Positions 6,401 to 16,700 of a stretch of DNA of 36,419 bases are shown here, piece by piece (within the stretch, counting starts at the first letter, position 1; every line of letters starts with the position of its first letter). A program made the position numbers and the translations under genes. Source of the DNA: Alistipes sp. ZOR0009 (GTDB lineage: Bacteria > Bacteroidota > Bacteroidia > Bacteroidales > ZOR0009); contig NZ_JTLD01000056.1 of the NCBI RefSeq assembly GCF_000798815.1, forward strand, positions 1 to 36,419, given 5' to 3'. The notes below the pieces were generated by a model. That model did no database searches, was not told the DNA's origin, and saw nothing but the letters and a program-made list of their open reading frames with translations.

Positions 6401-8926
6401 AAAGGGCTTGCCGTAGGGCATGTAGCCATCGAAGGGGGCATTCTCGTCCTCGCCGTTCATGGGGAGCGATACGAGGAATAGGTAGTACACGTTGCTGGTT
6501 CCGAGCTTACGGTAGGTTTCGCTTTTGGTAAATGCGCTTCTTATAGATCGCATTCCTGCCGAGTAGCAGCTCATTAGGCTTTTATCCACCTTAAGGGCGT
6601 CGCTCACCCCTTCGGGCATGGGGAGCTTAGGCACATCGGTAACCGACACCTCTACACCTGCCTGCCGGTAGATGCGGGCAACCTCCGTTGCAACCTGGGC
6701 TGTATGAGCAGAGCCGACATCGCCAACTGGCACCAGTACCACCCTTAGGCTTTTCTTGGCATAGGCATCTATGCTCAGACGTCCAACGGCGTAGGTGCTG
6801 TCCCCCTTTTTCATCCAAGCGGTAAGCTCCTGCCGGCTGGCATCTGCACCTCCCATTACCGTAAGGTCTAGCCGATCTTTTTGGGTAGAAGGCGAGGCTG
6901 TATAGCGCATTCCGGTAGAAGTTACAAAGCTTAAATCCTTTAGATCGGAGCTAGCGGCATCGCCTTTAAGGCTAACCGAAACCACATCGGTGCTGCCTGC
7001 AGCAACCATCTTAGCCGGAACCATTTTCTTACTTCCGCCTACGGTAATCTCGTCGTACTTCTCCTTCCACACCTGCCCGCCTAGCCCGTTAGGGTCGTCG
7101 AATCCGTAGCGCTGATTGGTGGCTGCCTCGAAGGCTACCAGCAAGTCGGCGCCACTTAAAACCTGAGGTTTGGCACTTGGCACGCCGCCGCCGCTACCGG
7201 TAGCACCACCAGCCGCCTTACCATCGTACATTCCGAGGCTAGTAACGGCACCAGCATCGGATACCGAATAAACCTTACCGCCCGAATCGGCAATAATTAT
7301 AGGTTTCCCCTCGAATGGTACAATGGTCTCCTGTCCGTCGGCCAAGGTCACCGTTATTTGTTTGTTAGCCGTATCCACCTTTATGGAGGTGGCATCCTTT
7401 ATTTCCCCATCTATCTTTTTGGTGTCTTCGCTTGCCAGCAAGTCGCCCTTTTTCTCTAAGGTATTGGCGAGCTTTTGATTTTGCTCCTGCAGGCTTTTAC
7501 TGATAAACTTTTCGATCCCCACAGTGTCGGCAACAAGGCTACCCGAAAGCAGCTCGTACTTCTGGTTTAGGGCAATACCACTAAACTTAAACATAATCTT
7601 GCGGCCACCAAAAAACGGGATCGCAGAGGTGGCTTTCCCAGTAAAGGTACCATCACCCTTTGCCTCCTCAACAACAAAAGGAACTCGGTTGGCCGTAAAT
7701 ATATCCCCAACAACGAGCGATGCGAGCTTAGGCGAGTTTGGATCGGGCTTGTAGCTTTCGGTTGGGCCACATTTTGCCTCTGGAATTTTTTGAGTTCTAA
7801 ATTTTACGACGGGACCAGCCTCTCCGTATTCGGCACCAGTACGAGCAATTCCACGTATGTCGTACTCGGTATCGGGGGTAAGCTGCGATAGGGTTAGCAT
7901 CTCGTCGTCGGCCTCAATGCTCTGCCACTCGCTGGCACCTGTTTTACGGTACTCCACCTTCATCCCATCTGGAGCATCCAGAGAAGAAACATTTTTCCAC
8001 GTTACTTCTGCCGCATAGGGAGAGCTTACGCGGGGCTCTATCTCGAAGGTTTTCTTCAGATACTCAACGGCATCTTGCCCGTAGGTGAATGTTCTAACTG
8101 GCGAGAATCCATTGTTGGAAAAGAGGGACACTTCACGCCCATTCATATCTTGGGCTAGAGCCTGTATACGCCATGCGTAGCGCTTTCCGCGCGTAAGCTG
8201 AGCATTCATGGTGCTGTATGCAAAAGTAGGCATCAGCAGCTCCTGCTCGTAAAGAGGTTCGGAGGAGAGTACCTCCGACTCGGGGGCTCGGTTAAGATCC
8301 TGCAGCTCGTACAGTAAAAAGCGATATTTAGTAGGATTCAACCCCGGAAAATTCTGAGCTACCGTCCACGAAAAGAGCTGCGGCAATGCGTAAACTACGG
8401 CATTGGGCTGAGGCTGAATTAAAGTTGGAGGGGCACTTTGCTGTACCCAAACAATACACCTTGCCTCATTGCTTATTCGCACCTGTGGTCTGGTAGGATC
8501 GTATGCCCATACCAATATTTCGTACGATCCGGGACTTAAAGCCCCGCGACGTTCAAACTCATCCCTATTTGCCCCATTATAGGTTATCCCATCCTGAAAT
8601 ATCGGAGCAAACACCTGCTCTCCAAGCATTACAGGGGTACCGTAATGCAGCATTAAAGGATCGCCCAAATAGTCGGATCGGCGCTCTATTGTTGCGTTAT
8701 TCCCTTTTATACGAACACCTATCCCAACCTCTAAAGTAGGCTGGTAACGATCGAGTAGCACAATGGAGCCCTTTAATCCATTGGCTTCGTAAAGAGAATG
8801 GATAGATCCGGGTAAAGATCCGGGAGCAGTTAAGTTTACTTGAATGGGGTAAAGCTGGGCCCAAACATTTGTCACCACAAGCAACAACCAAACCGCAATT
8901 AATACCTTTTTTATAGTACGGTACAT
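3401..8926 (-). CDS. Polymorphic toxin: TANFOR-like, FnIII, metallopeptidase, HINT, PD-(D/E)XK nuclease tip
   Basis: 1841 residues. A signal peptide (1-23, ending NVWA) is followed by a region matching, from memory, the Bacteroidota TANFOR domain (about 24-170). Fibronectin-III-like folds follow (about 170-385). A metzincin-like protease has H861-E-L-G-H865 with a further His at 872 and a Met-turn NLMGY (Met887). A HINT autoprocessing domain runs from Cys1406 (CFTATTPVQT) to the HN pair 1537-1538. The last 300 residues form the variable toxin tip, where Asp1726 and Glu1740-Tyr-Lys1742 give the D-x13-ExK core of PD-(D/E)XK nucleases. The inferred role is an exported antibacterial toxin whose nuclease tip is cut free by HINT. 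There is no T9SS tail, since the tip occupies the C-terminus. G+C falls from 36 of 60 bases in the HINT region (4501-4560) to 15 of 60 at the 3' end (3421-3480), as expected of an exchangeable tip. Confidence 0.9.
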   Translation of the reverse strand: MYRTIKKVLIAVWLLLVVTNVWAQLYPIQVNLTAPGSLPGSIHSLYEANGLKGSIVLLDRYQPTLEVGIGVRIKGNNATIERRSDYLGDPLMLHYGTPVMLGEQVFAPIFQDGITYNGANRDEFERRGALSPGSYEILVWAYDPTRPQVRISNEARCIVWVQQSAPPTLIQPQPNAVVYALPQLFSWTVAQNFPGLNPTKYRFLLYELQDLNRAPESEVLSSEPLYEQELLMPTFAYSTMNAQLTRGKRYAWRIQALAQDMNGREVSLFSNNGFSPVRTFTYGQDAVEYLKKTFEIEPRVSSPYAAEVTWKNVSSLDAPDGMKVEYRKTGASEWQSIEADDEMLTLSQLTPDTEYDIRGIARTGAEYGEAGPVVKFRTQKIPEAKCGPTESYKPDPNSPKLASLVVGDIFTANRVPFVVEEAKGDGTFTGKATSAIPFFGGRKIMFKFSGIALNQKYELLSGSLVADTVGIEKFISKSLQEQNQKLANTLEKKGDLLASEDTKKIDGEIKDATSIKVDTANKQITVTLADGQETIVPFEGKPIIIADSGGKVYSVSDAGAVTSLGMYDGKAAGGATGSGGGVPSAKPQVLSGADLLVAFEAATNQRYGFDDPNGLGGQVWKEKYDEITVGGSKKMVPAKMVAAGSTDVVSVSLKGDAASSDLKDLSFVTSTGMRYTASPSTQKDRLDLTVMGGADASRQELTAWMKKGDSTYAVGRLSIDAYAKKSLRVVLVPVGDVGSAHTAQVATEVARIYRQAGVEVSVTDVPKLPMPEGVSDALKVDKSLMSCYSAGMRSIRSAFTKSETYRKLGTSNVYYLFLVSLPMNGEDENAPFDGYMPYGKPFGFVRSAGMGASELAWTIAHELGHGAFQLQHVWLEPGYDTYTKNLMGYSKTGELFRWQWEHIHHPVPHNNFGADEEDLGATKSLVYYLAPNGEPIGLPVDAKVCFVEDNISCPRGSLKEFVVGGVKYRIDIPEQLWGADQVKFAGYVNKNKQHYPFKNSFKEGTVITIKRGYNIQSASNKQTVTIEEYKYQLKGTYGGWTVRDEVISGSCISLIKTSRNLPCSTCEEQQSQKLSHVVDYSANSKGVSFLTGEELKKLQVKLEDLSKALGHNCKLYIINSSNPNAKNAADLKKKEPEGTSGQVIYDDATKSIQVQLDFEQPEWLSTLAVNGDCQRELVAQAIQKLHSSKIYTTGSTLDKILLEVGTTIYQGMLAVLKCSFGEESSQNRTKGEQYVAGMVFEFGSILNIEDIVTGLIQLGKGSATLVYDSYIGYFKDISSLYHSSEKHDDDNFDELLTKLTPPELRITSEVAKKVGSTSKFLWKYYVKDDVPTKYWRYGQLTAMTIPIVVSVGTWAGAKGAVLVKNLTQKYGAGAKSIASFADEVEQVAKIEPATKTLDDLVKEYGCFTATTPVQTAHGAVPIASITDADQVLSYNHQTGKTELKRIFNIKRHVVKGLLLLGLSTGQTVEATPNHPFYVGGSYREAATLHVGDTLKAANGSAVILQSVARKDTLATVYNFTVADNLNYFVGEPGVLVHNSCAMDMLEQTRYKALKEGVNTLDDDLKGAIMVDLKNADAKLYDALNADGGVDAWKNIRKYHSVLAKSPEALEAFMKLKKNASFSKMGLTDDMVGKIAGWGWGEEGVKVGYAEILNNMDGFISFTAKNNVSCPDFSKFFSTFTKNSKTNKQAIFWILEDIQKDAATFASKTVNREVRVAKFSGEDGFIDIVVKKSGADDLLIEYKWYESGDIPKGLFLDEFVNRDLNNITNLKNLQWRIKGQKLTKEKVMEYLGSSEGREVLKKLGYEKVRSLLAKDDFITELNYVDRFINNLRNDIVFNLIFQ

Positions 8927-9003
8927 CAGATGTATTGTATTATATCGTCTTACTTTTTTTCTATAAAATGCAGGTTATAGCAGCTGCATCACCGCATATT
9001 TCG

Positions 9004-10707
9004 CTAAAAGCTGATGGAGTATGTTGCAATAGCAGTAAGCTCATGCCCCCCCTTTACCTTAGCGGCCGCAAATCTTTTAATAAAAGCCATGCTCCCCGTG
9101 AATCTCTGCCTAAAGGAAACAACGCTCTTTCCGGCAGCCTCTCGTTTTTTTTGAGGCGAATAGCTGGCATTTAAAGCCGCATTTAGCACCTTCCCGCCAG
9201 CCATACCATTCAGCTCGGTATAGTTGAAACCACACGACAATGCAGAGCTGACCTTCCCTTTGTAGAATTGCTTATTGACAGACACAAATGGGCCATAAGC
9301 AAGGTTTTTCATACCTCTACCATTCCCATAAAAACAAGTAAATGATTCGGTAAAGGAGAGCGCTAGCGCCTTTATCGAGTAGGAATGCGACACAGAACCG
9401 TTATAGAAGTTGGATAAATTAGAGGTATCCCTATGAATTAGCTTATCGCTACTTCGCTGGTAGCTTCCACTAAACATAACCATCTGCCGCCGCTCCTCGT
9501 CCCCCAGCATCCTACTCACCCCCAAAGTGGCCGTTTGATTTACCTGATAGAAGCTGAGGCTATCCATCTCGTCTTTAAAAAAAGGATCATCTTTAGGACG
9601 CACCCTTGTAAATCCTGTAAAATTGGAGTAGGAAGAGTTAAAAGACCATTTTTCATTTGGAGCATACGAGGCGTTTAAAGAGCCAACCATTCTTAACTCC
9701 GAATTTTGTTCGCGTCCATTTAGGTTGTTACGCTCTACCCCTACATTCGCAGCAAGGTTTATCTTCCCCTCCTTAAGAGAAATGGTTTGTCCAACCGTTA
9801 GGTTATCGAAATTATTATTGGCATAGTAGCCTCCTAAAGTTTCGTAGCCTGGATTCACCCGCTCATACTTTAGCTCTGTGGTAGATCGTTCTATTCGATA
9901 ACCCAAAGAGACGTTGAAAGCGTCGCTACCAATAGTGCTGCTATTTGTTTTTATGGCACTCCCCAACAAAGGGCTCCGGCGAGCAGCTCCGTTGGCTAAA
10001 AGATCATTTGTAAGAACGGTTCTACCATACTCCCCATCGAAGTATAGGTTACTCCACAACCGCAGCCTTAGCTGTAAGGTTACAACCAAATTCTGCCGTC
10101 CTTTTAATATCGTATCAGAAGGAAGTTTTATGGAATTTAGGTCGTCCTTAGCCGTAAATAGCGAGAGGTTTGCTCCCGTTTCATCTCCCTCGTATCCGAA
10201 CTTTACGCCATATCCCATACGCTTAAAGCAAGGTGTATTACGAGCTTCTTCATTGTAAGCAACCTTCTCCTTGAGCTGCCCATACATAGCAGCAACTCGC
10301 CAAGGGCCTGGTGATAGCTCAAAACCGCCACCCAAAAATGAGTGCCCAGAAAGAGAGTAGTTCGAAAAAGACATGCTTGTATAGCCTCCGTAAAGACGAA
10401 CCCACTTATACCTAGGTGAGAGCCCTATTCTATTAAATGGCTGAGCATAGCTTAATCGCCTGCTAGAGTAGGCAAAAGAAAGAGGAATACTCCAATCTAA
10501 AATGGATATCCCCAAACTCCCTGTCACGGTATACGAAAAAGGATCTCTCTTGCCAGCCCCTTGCCCACTGTAGCTATAACCTGTAAAGGTGGAGTTCAAA
10601 CTACCTCTGAGCTTTACTGGATTTTTCAGATCAATACTACCTAAATCCTGCGCCATAGAGGCTAAATGAAAGCAAGTAACAGATAAAATCAACAATATCT
10701 TTCTCAT
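9004..10707 (-). CDS. Outer-membrane beta-barrel protein, paired with the SprB-repeat protein
   Basis: 567 residues. A signal peptide ends at SMAQ (about residue 19). The mature protein is an almost continuous series of alternating hydrophobic/polar strands with aromatic girdles, for example SYSYSGQ, SIPLSFAYSSRRLSYA and LNLAANVGVE-like strands, and the chain ends in an aromatic residue (YSISF). Both are hallmarks of outer-membrane barrels. Its start codon overlaps the stop of the 2961-aa SprB-repeat gene by 4 bp, so the two are translationally coupled. This mirrors the sprB-sprF arrangement of gliding Flavobacteriia, where a barrel assists secretion of the adhesin, but this protein is not recognisably PorP/SprF and is larger. 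The toxin gene follows after 77 bp. A role in exporting or anchoring its neighbours is inferred. Confidence 0.85.
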   Translation of the reverse strand: MRKILLILSVTCFHLASMAQDLGSIDLKNPVKLRGSLNSTFTGYSYSGQGAGKRDPFSYTVTGSLGISILDWSIPLSFAYSSRRLSYAQPFNRIGLSPRYKWVRLYGGYTSMSFSNYSLSGHSFLGGGFELSPGPWRVAAMYGQLKEKVAYNEEARNTPCFKRMGYGVKFGYEGDETGANLSLFTAKDDLNSIKLPSDTILKGRQNLVVTLQLRLRLWSNLYFDGEYGRTVLTNDLLANGAARRSPLLGSAIKTNSSTIGSDAFNVSLGYRIERSTTELKYERVNPGYETLGGYYANNNFDNLTVGQTISLKEGKINLAANVGVERNNLNGREQNSELRMVGSLNASYAPNEKWSFNSSYSNFTGFTRVRPKDDPFFKDEMDSLSFYQVNQTATLGVSRMLGDEERRQMVMFSGSYQRSSDKLIHRDTSNLSNFYNGSVSHSYSIKALALSFTESFTCFYGNGRGMKNLAYGPFVSVNKQFYKGKVSSALSCGFNYTELNGMAGGKVLNAALNASYSPQKKREAAGKSVVSFRQRFTGSMAFIKRFAAAKVKGGHELTAIATYSISF

Positions 10708-13700
10708 CTAACAACCACCTTTACCTCTCTATACTCGTTTAGACCATCGGGTACAACCTTCACTATGTACATAGAGTCTCCCCTTTTTTCAAAAACAAGA
10801 TCTCCTTCATAGTAATCAGCACCCTTTACCCTTATTTGTCGAACCAAAACTCCCAGTATATTATATATAAAAATAGTTGCACCTTTGGGTTCATAAAGCT
10901 CCAAGCGATACTTGGAGTATCCATCCGATGGATTCGGGTAAACCAGGAAGTTCTTTATACCCGTTGCCCCTAATACTATTTTTTGACTACCATCATTTAA
11001 TACCCCATTCTTTACCTCGATGGTCTTTGCAACAGTATAAAGGCAGTCGCCATAGTGCGCCTTCATTACAATCTGGTAAGCCCCTTCGTCCTTAAAAGTT
11101 ACCAATGGCATTCCATTTTCCTCCCCTACCTGATTAATTGGAATTCCTCCGTTACTCAAATCCCATTCTATTTTATCGGGTTTAGGATTACACAAGTCGA
11201 CCAATACCAGCTTATCAGCAACCTTAGAGGAGGTTACCACCAAAAAGTTTGTAGAGATAGTTCCTGCTTTTTGCTTTATCGAGACAGAAGAAGATGCCTG
11301 ACAACCGTTAGCATCAACAACTTTCGCCAAATAATCTCCGGTTGGGGCCGCTTGCGCTAACGAGATATTTTCAAAAGGCCTCTCATTTAAGTAGAAGGAA
11401 TATGGCATAATCCCTCCTTGAGCATCAAAAGTCACCAGTCCACTTGATTCGCCAGGACATGCGTCTTTCCAATTTATGCTAAACAAAAGTTTTGAAGGTT
11501 CCTTTATTGTGGTAAAGAAATCTTTGCTGCAACCCTTAGGTGTAGAAACTACAACACCATAAACGCCTGGCAACAATCCAGGCATCTCGGACGAAGAACT
11601 TCCACTTTCATTCCATTTATAGGTATAAGCAACGCCTGTCTTATTGACAATGCTAATACTCCCATCATTCTTTCCAAAACAGCTAACATCTCTAGCATTT
11701 AAGGTCACATCGATAGGAATATATTTTGACGTAACGGTAGCACTCGTAGAGGCCAAACATCCATTGGCATCTTTTACTTTAAGCAAATAATCCCCTGTTC
11801 CTAAACCTTTGAATACACCTCCTTCGCCATACGTATCATTTGTATTAGCAAACTTAAAGGGGGCAACCCCTCCGTCTACCTGAAGTTCTACAAATCCATC
11901 TGATGCATTTGTACACCCTAGATCGAGATTGCTAGCTAAAATTCCGAGTTTAAGTGGAGTTGGTTCTTTTAATTCGACTTGATCAGTAACTACACAACCA
12001 AAAGAATCTGTTACCTTAAACTTATAAGCACCAGCTCCTAATGCATCAAACTGATTATCTCGTAAAGAGGTAGAAATTCCATTGTATTCAAAAGTTACAT
12101 TTGCACCTCCACCCAGCGTTTTTACCTGCAGGTTGCCAGTCTTCGACCCGCTACAGGCTATATTAAATCCACCGGCATATACAGAAGGATGAAATTCGAG
12201 ACGGAGAGGCTCTTTGGCTCCATCAACAATAAGATCCCCACTATACATTAAAGAACAACCAGTCTCGTCATCCACCAACTTTAACTTATAAGCATCTGGA
12301 GATAACTCAACCTTATCTTTAAAGAGGCTAAAATAATCTTTCACCCCTACATAAAGGCTCAACTGTCCACTCCCTCCTTCTGCCGCAGCTTCTAATGAAC
12401 CTTTTGTTCCAAAACAAACCTCATCCTTTACAATAGCCTTAGTAATCTTCGGCATAGTTAGGATTTTCACCTCGTTCGTATAATCTGTACAACCATACTT
12501 TGTATCCTCCATTCGAAATCGATATAGCCCAGGATCAACAGGAATTGCTACGTTAGAGACATTACCTCCAACCTCAACACGAGTAGTATTATTCCAACCT
12601 CCATCCTGCAAACTCTTATTCTCAAGATCTAAATGGAAAGAACGCTCTCCTACAGCAAACTGACCTTTAACTTCGGCTCGATTATTTACGCAAGGATGCT
12701 GAACGTCTAGCACATAGTTTAGCGGAGCAAGAGTCTTTATTTCAAGATTGTCAGATTGAGCCATGTCGCTGCTTGCACAGTATTGCTTTGTATTCTCCAC
12801 AACAACTTTGTAGTTACCAGCCCCATACTTTTCAAACATGACAGGTTCGTTTACCATATTCTTTTTCTCTACCCTTTCGCCATTTCTATATAAGTTTACC
12901 GTATAGAGGTTATCTCCAGTAAGATTCGTAGGTTTTACCGTTATTCTCCCCGAATTGCTATTAAAGCATGTGGGGTCTACAGATCCTTTAATGGCTATTG
13001 GCAGAGGATCGCTTATTTCCACTGAAGTATAGTACGAAAACTCACCAGAGGTCACCTCCATGTCGTATAGACCTTTGCTTAACCCCTCAAAAACCATATT
13101 CTTAAATGGAATCACCTGTCCATTCCTCTTCAAACGGTAAGTATACTCACCTTGTGGATTTACAATGGTAATCCTTCCATCGTTTCCTCCAAAGCAGGTC
13201 GGGTTAACTGCATTTTTTTCAAAACGAATTCCGCTACCAACCCCTTCAAAGGTATAGGTCGAGTTTGCCTCACAGCCAAGCATGTCTGTCATTGTCGCCC
13301 TAAAATCGCCAGTTTTCGAAAAGCGGTACTCTACTGGAGTATTGGCTGAAATAGGTTTTCGTGGGGTATTTTCTACATTATTGAGCACAAACGAGTAGGG
13401 GGCATAGCCTCCAACACCCTTTACTACTAATAGATTCTCGGTAACCTCTGAGTTTTGCTTCTGCTCCTTCCTATCCAAAAGAATACGAGGTTCGTCTGCA
13501 GCCTGATTGAGGGTAATTTCGGGAGAAACCATTACACATTGCTTTTCATCAGCAACTTCAAAGATGTAACTTCCGGCACTCAACTTATCAAATACGGGCG
13601 TGCTGCCCCATTTCTCCGCTCCCTTAATGCGATATTGATAACCACCCCAACCTCCTTCGGTTGTTAGGGTAACAATTCCTGTAGCCTCACCATGGCAACG

Positions 13701-16700
13701 TATGTGGTAATGCTTATCTAGGTCTTTTATTACTGTCGGTGCAGCATGAATCCTTAAAGCTAACTTAGGCTCAACAACCTCAAAATCCTTACTGTCCGCA
13801 CAGTAGTGGGTTCGTGCCTGTAAGGTATACCTGTCTGCAGGTAAGAGATCTTTATGTAAATCAAACCTCCTGTATGAATCATCTGGTTCTTCGAGCCTCT
13901 TTATATAGTATTCTATCTGATTCTTATTACCTGTATTTACAAAGGATACTTCAATAGCAGACTTCTCCCCCTTACATTTTACCGGCTTAACGGTAATTTT
14001 ATCTATCTTAACAGATGGGTTTACCTCAATATTATCCTTTTCGCCTAATAAGCATTGAGTACTTTCGTCAATCAAGCGAAGTTTGTAGGTATTAGGCTTA
14101 AGCCCACCTTTTGAGAAGCTATTTCCAAACCCAATATCGTTAAACTCAAACCAACTTCCATCTTCCTTTTTCGCTAAATGCCACGATACAGACCTAGTAT
14201 TGGGCGTAAAAGATGCTGTAATTGCCCCACCTGTATTTTCACGACAAGCAGCATCAACGACAGGCTCGAGTGCTACCTCTTTCAGTCTGTAAACCTTAAC
14301 ATCTTGTTCCTTACGGCAACCATTGGCATCGGTAACAACGAGCTTCGAAGAAGCGACTGCTCCCAACTTTGCAAATTCTGCAACCCTACTAAAATCTTTG
14401 ATTGTTATCTCCATAAAATTGGCCTTATAAGGAGCAACACCGCCTTCAGCGGTAACCTTTAGTACGCCATTGCCATTTAACTTACATTCGGGTGTAGTTA
14501 AGGTGTCTAACGTCAGCGCTAGGGGTTCTCCTATGATTATGTTAGGATGCTTGATTGAGCATTTGCCATTCAATATCGTTAAGGTATACACATCTGATTT
14601 TAGCCCACCAAACTCATTGCCAGATAGGGTATAAGCAGTACTGTTACTCCCTGTCAACGAATATTGCAGACCTTCGACCTTGCCATCTAGAACAACCTTA
14701 CCCGTCATCGTCCCAAAGCAGTCGGCATTAGACGAAACCACCTTAAAGGTTTCAGGCATCCTGAAACTGCTGGTTGTAACGCTAACCTCAAGAGGTTTTG
14801 ACAAACACGAATTCTTATCCGATGCGGTAAAGATGTAGTTTCCAATAGCGAGATTCTCAATAGTAGTCATATTGTTGCAGGAAACTTCACCATTCTTGCT
14901 CTTATAAGAAATGTAGTACTTCCCATTATCGGATGTTCCACCTTCAATTTTCAGGGTTACCTTACCTTTTGGCTCTTCTGTACACTTCATATCGAGCACT
15001 GAAGTATCTTCATCGAGCAATAGTGAAACCTCTTTAGGTTCATCCACCTCATATGATAAAGGGACTTTACACCCTTTTATATCCTCAATGGATATTGTAT
15101 GGCTTCCCTTCCTTACATCTTTAATGATGTACTGGCTACCACCAGTATAACCTGCTATCGGAAGATTATCGATAATGAGATTTTGGTATCCACCCCAACC
15201 TCCTTTAACTAACACCTGTACCGCTAGCGGTTTACCAGAGCAGAGCATCCTCTGTTGGGTTCCTTCGGGAATCTCTAATGCAAGCGGAATAACAGGTTCT
15301 GATAGTCGAATATACTGGCCTAACTTTAACTCTGTTCCTTCCTTATCAACCACCTTTACCCAGTAGGAACTTGCTTTAAGAGACGTTGCATCTTCAAGTA
15401 AAGCATAATTTCCAACCTCTGCATTAGAAGTCGTGTAAAATGAATAGGGTCTAACTCCCCCTTCAACCTGCAGGTTATCTATAAGTTCTTTCCCTGTCAA
15501 GGCATCACCGCTACATTTTAGATAAATGGATAAAAATTCGTTCTTTCCAATATCTTTTATAGCTGCTGATAATGAAGGATTAACTACAATAGAACTCTTT
15601 TCGGCTCCAACACCCAACGTTTTGCCATTTACTATCGAACTAGCTAGTAGCCTGTAGCTGCCAGATTCCACGTTGTCAAAAACCTCATACAATTTGGATG
15701 GATCCATCTCCAATTCCTTTGGGTTACTCTCATCCCCCTTTTTTATAAGGGTAAGTAGATAGCGGTAGGAGGCTCCCTCAACCTTCGCCTTGTTAATTAT
15801 CTTCAAGGTTCCTTTCGCCCCCCCTCTAGGATGGATAATTTCAACCTCATAACTCATTAGCGGAACATATGCAACGCCCAAACTCTGTTCGTAAGGCTGA
15901 CTGCTTTCACACTTCTCAATCCGAATATGAAAAGTTCCCCCTTTTGTGGCATAAAATTTATATATCCCTTTATCTACATCGAAGAATGCATCCTTCCACC
16001 CCAGCTCTCCTTCGTGCCTATATAAAACCTTAGATATCTTATTTTCACCAGGATTAATTTTAAAGGTAACAGGTTGCTCGTTTACTTTCAGCACACCATT
16101 CTCCATTGTCTCGTACACAGGATTTACTGGATTAATGCTAAGGTTCACCTCGGTTGGCTCCAAAATCTCAACTATCGTTGGCTCTTTTGCTTCTCCCTGC
16201 TTATTCTTAACAACCAATGAATATTGACCTGCCTCTAAGCCCTCAATGCTATAAGAGTTTTTACCATCGCTAACGTCGCATCTAGTAGTATACTTTTTAG
16301 TAAGGTGAGTCATTTCAATAGAAGCCAACTCCATATTCGACTCTCGTCCTGCAAGGCTAACATCAACACTACCATTCTTTGCCGAAAAACAACTCGCACC
16401 ATGTGGAGCCGTTCCTACTTTTAGGTTTTCAAAAGGTTCCTTAACGCTGTAGTCAAGCGTTACACCACACTTATCATTACCCGTTACGGAAATTTTATAG
16501 TTGCCCGGCTTCAAGTTCTGAAAAAGAAAACTTTCAGAATTGCTTACCCCCTTTACCTCCCCATTGAGGCTAAATGTATAAGGCTTAACCCCTTTTTCAA
16601 CAACAACTCCAATTACCCCATTCGGAGAGAGACTGTTTGTTACTCGTCCATTTGTTTTTTGTACATCTAATTTTATATTAATGTTTTCTGAAACTACGGT

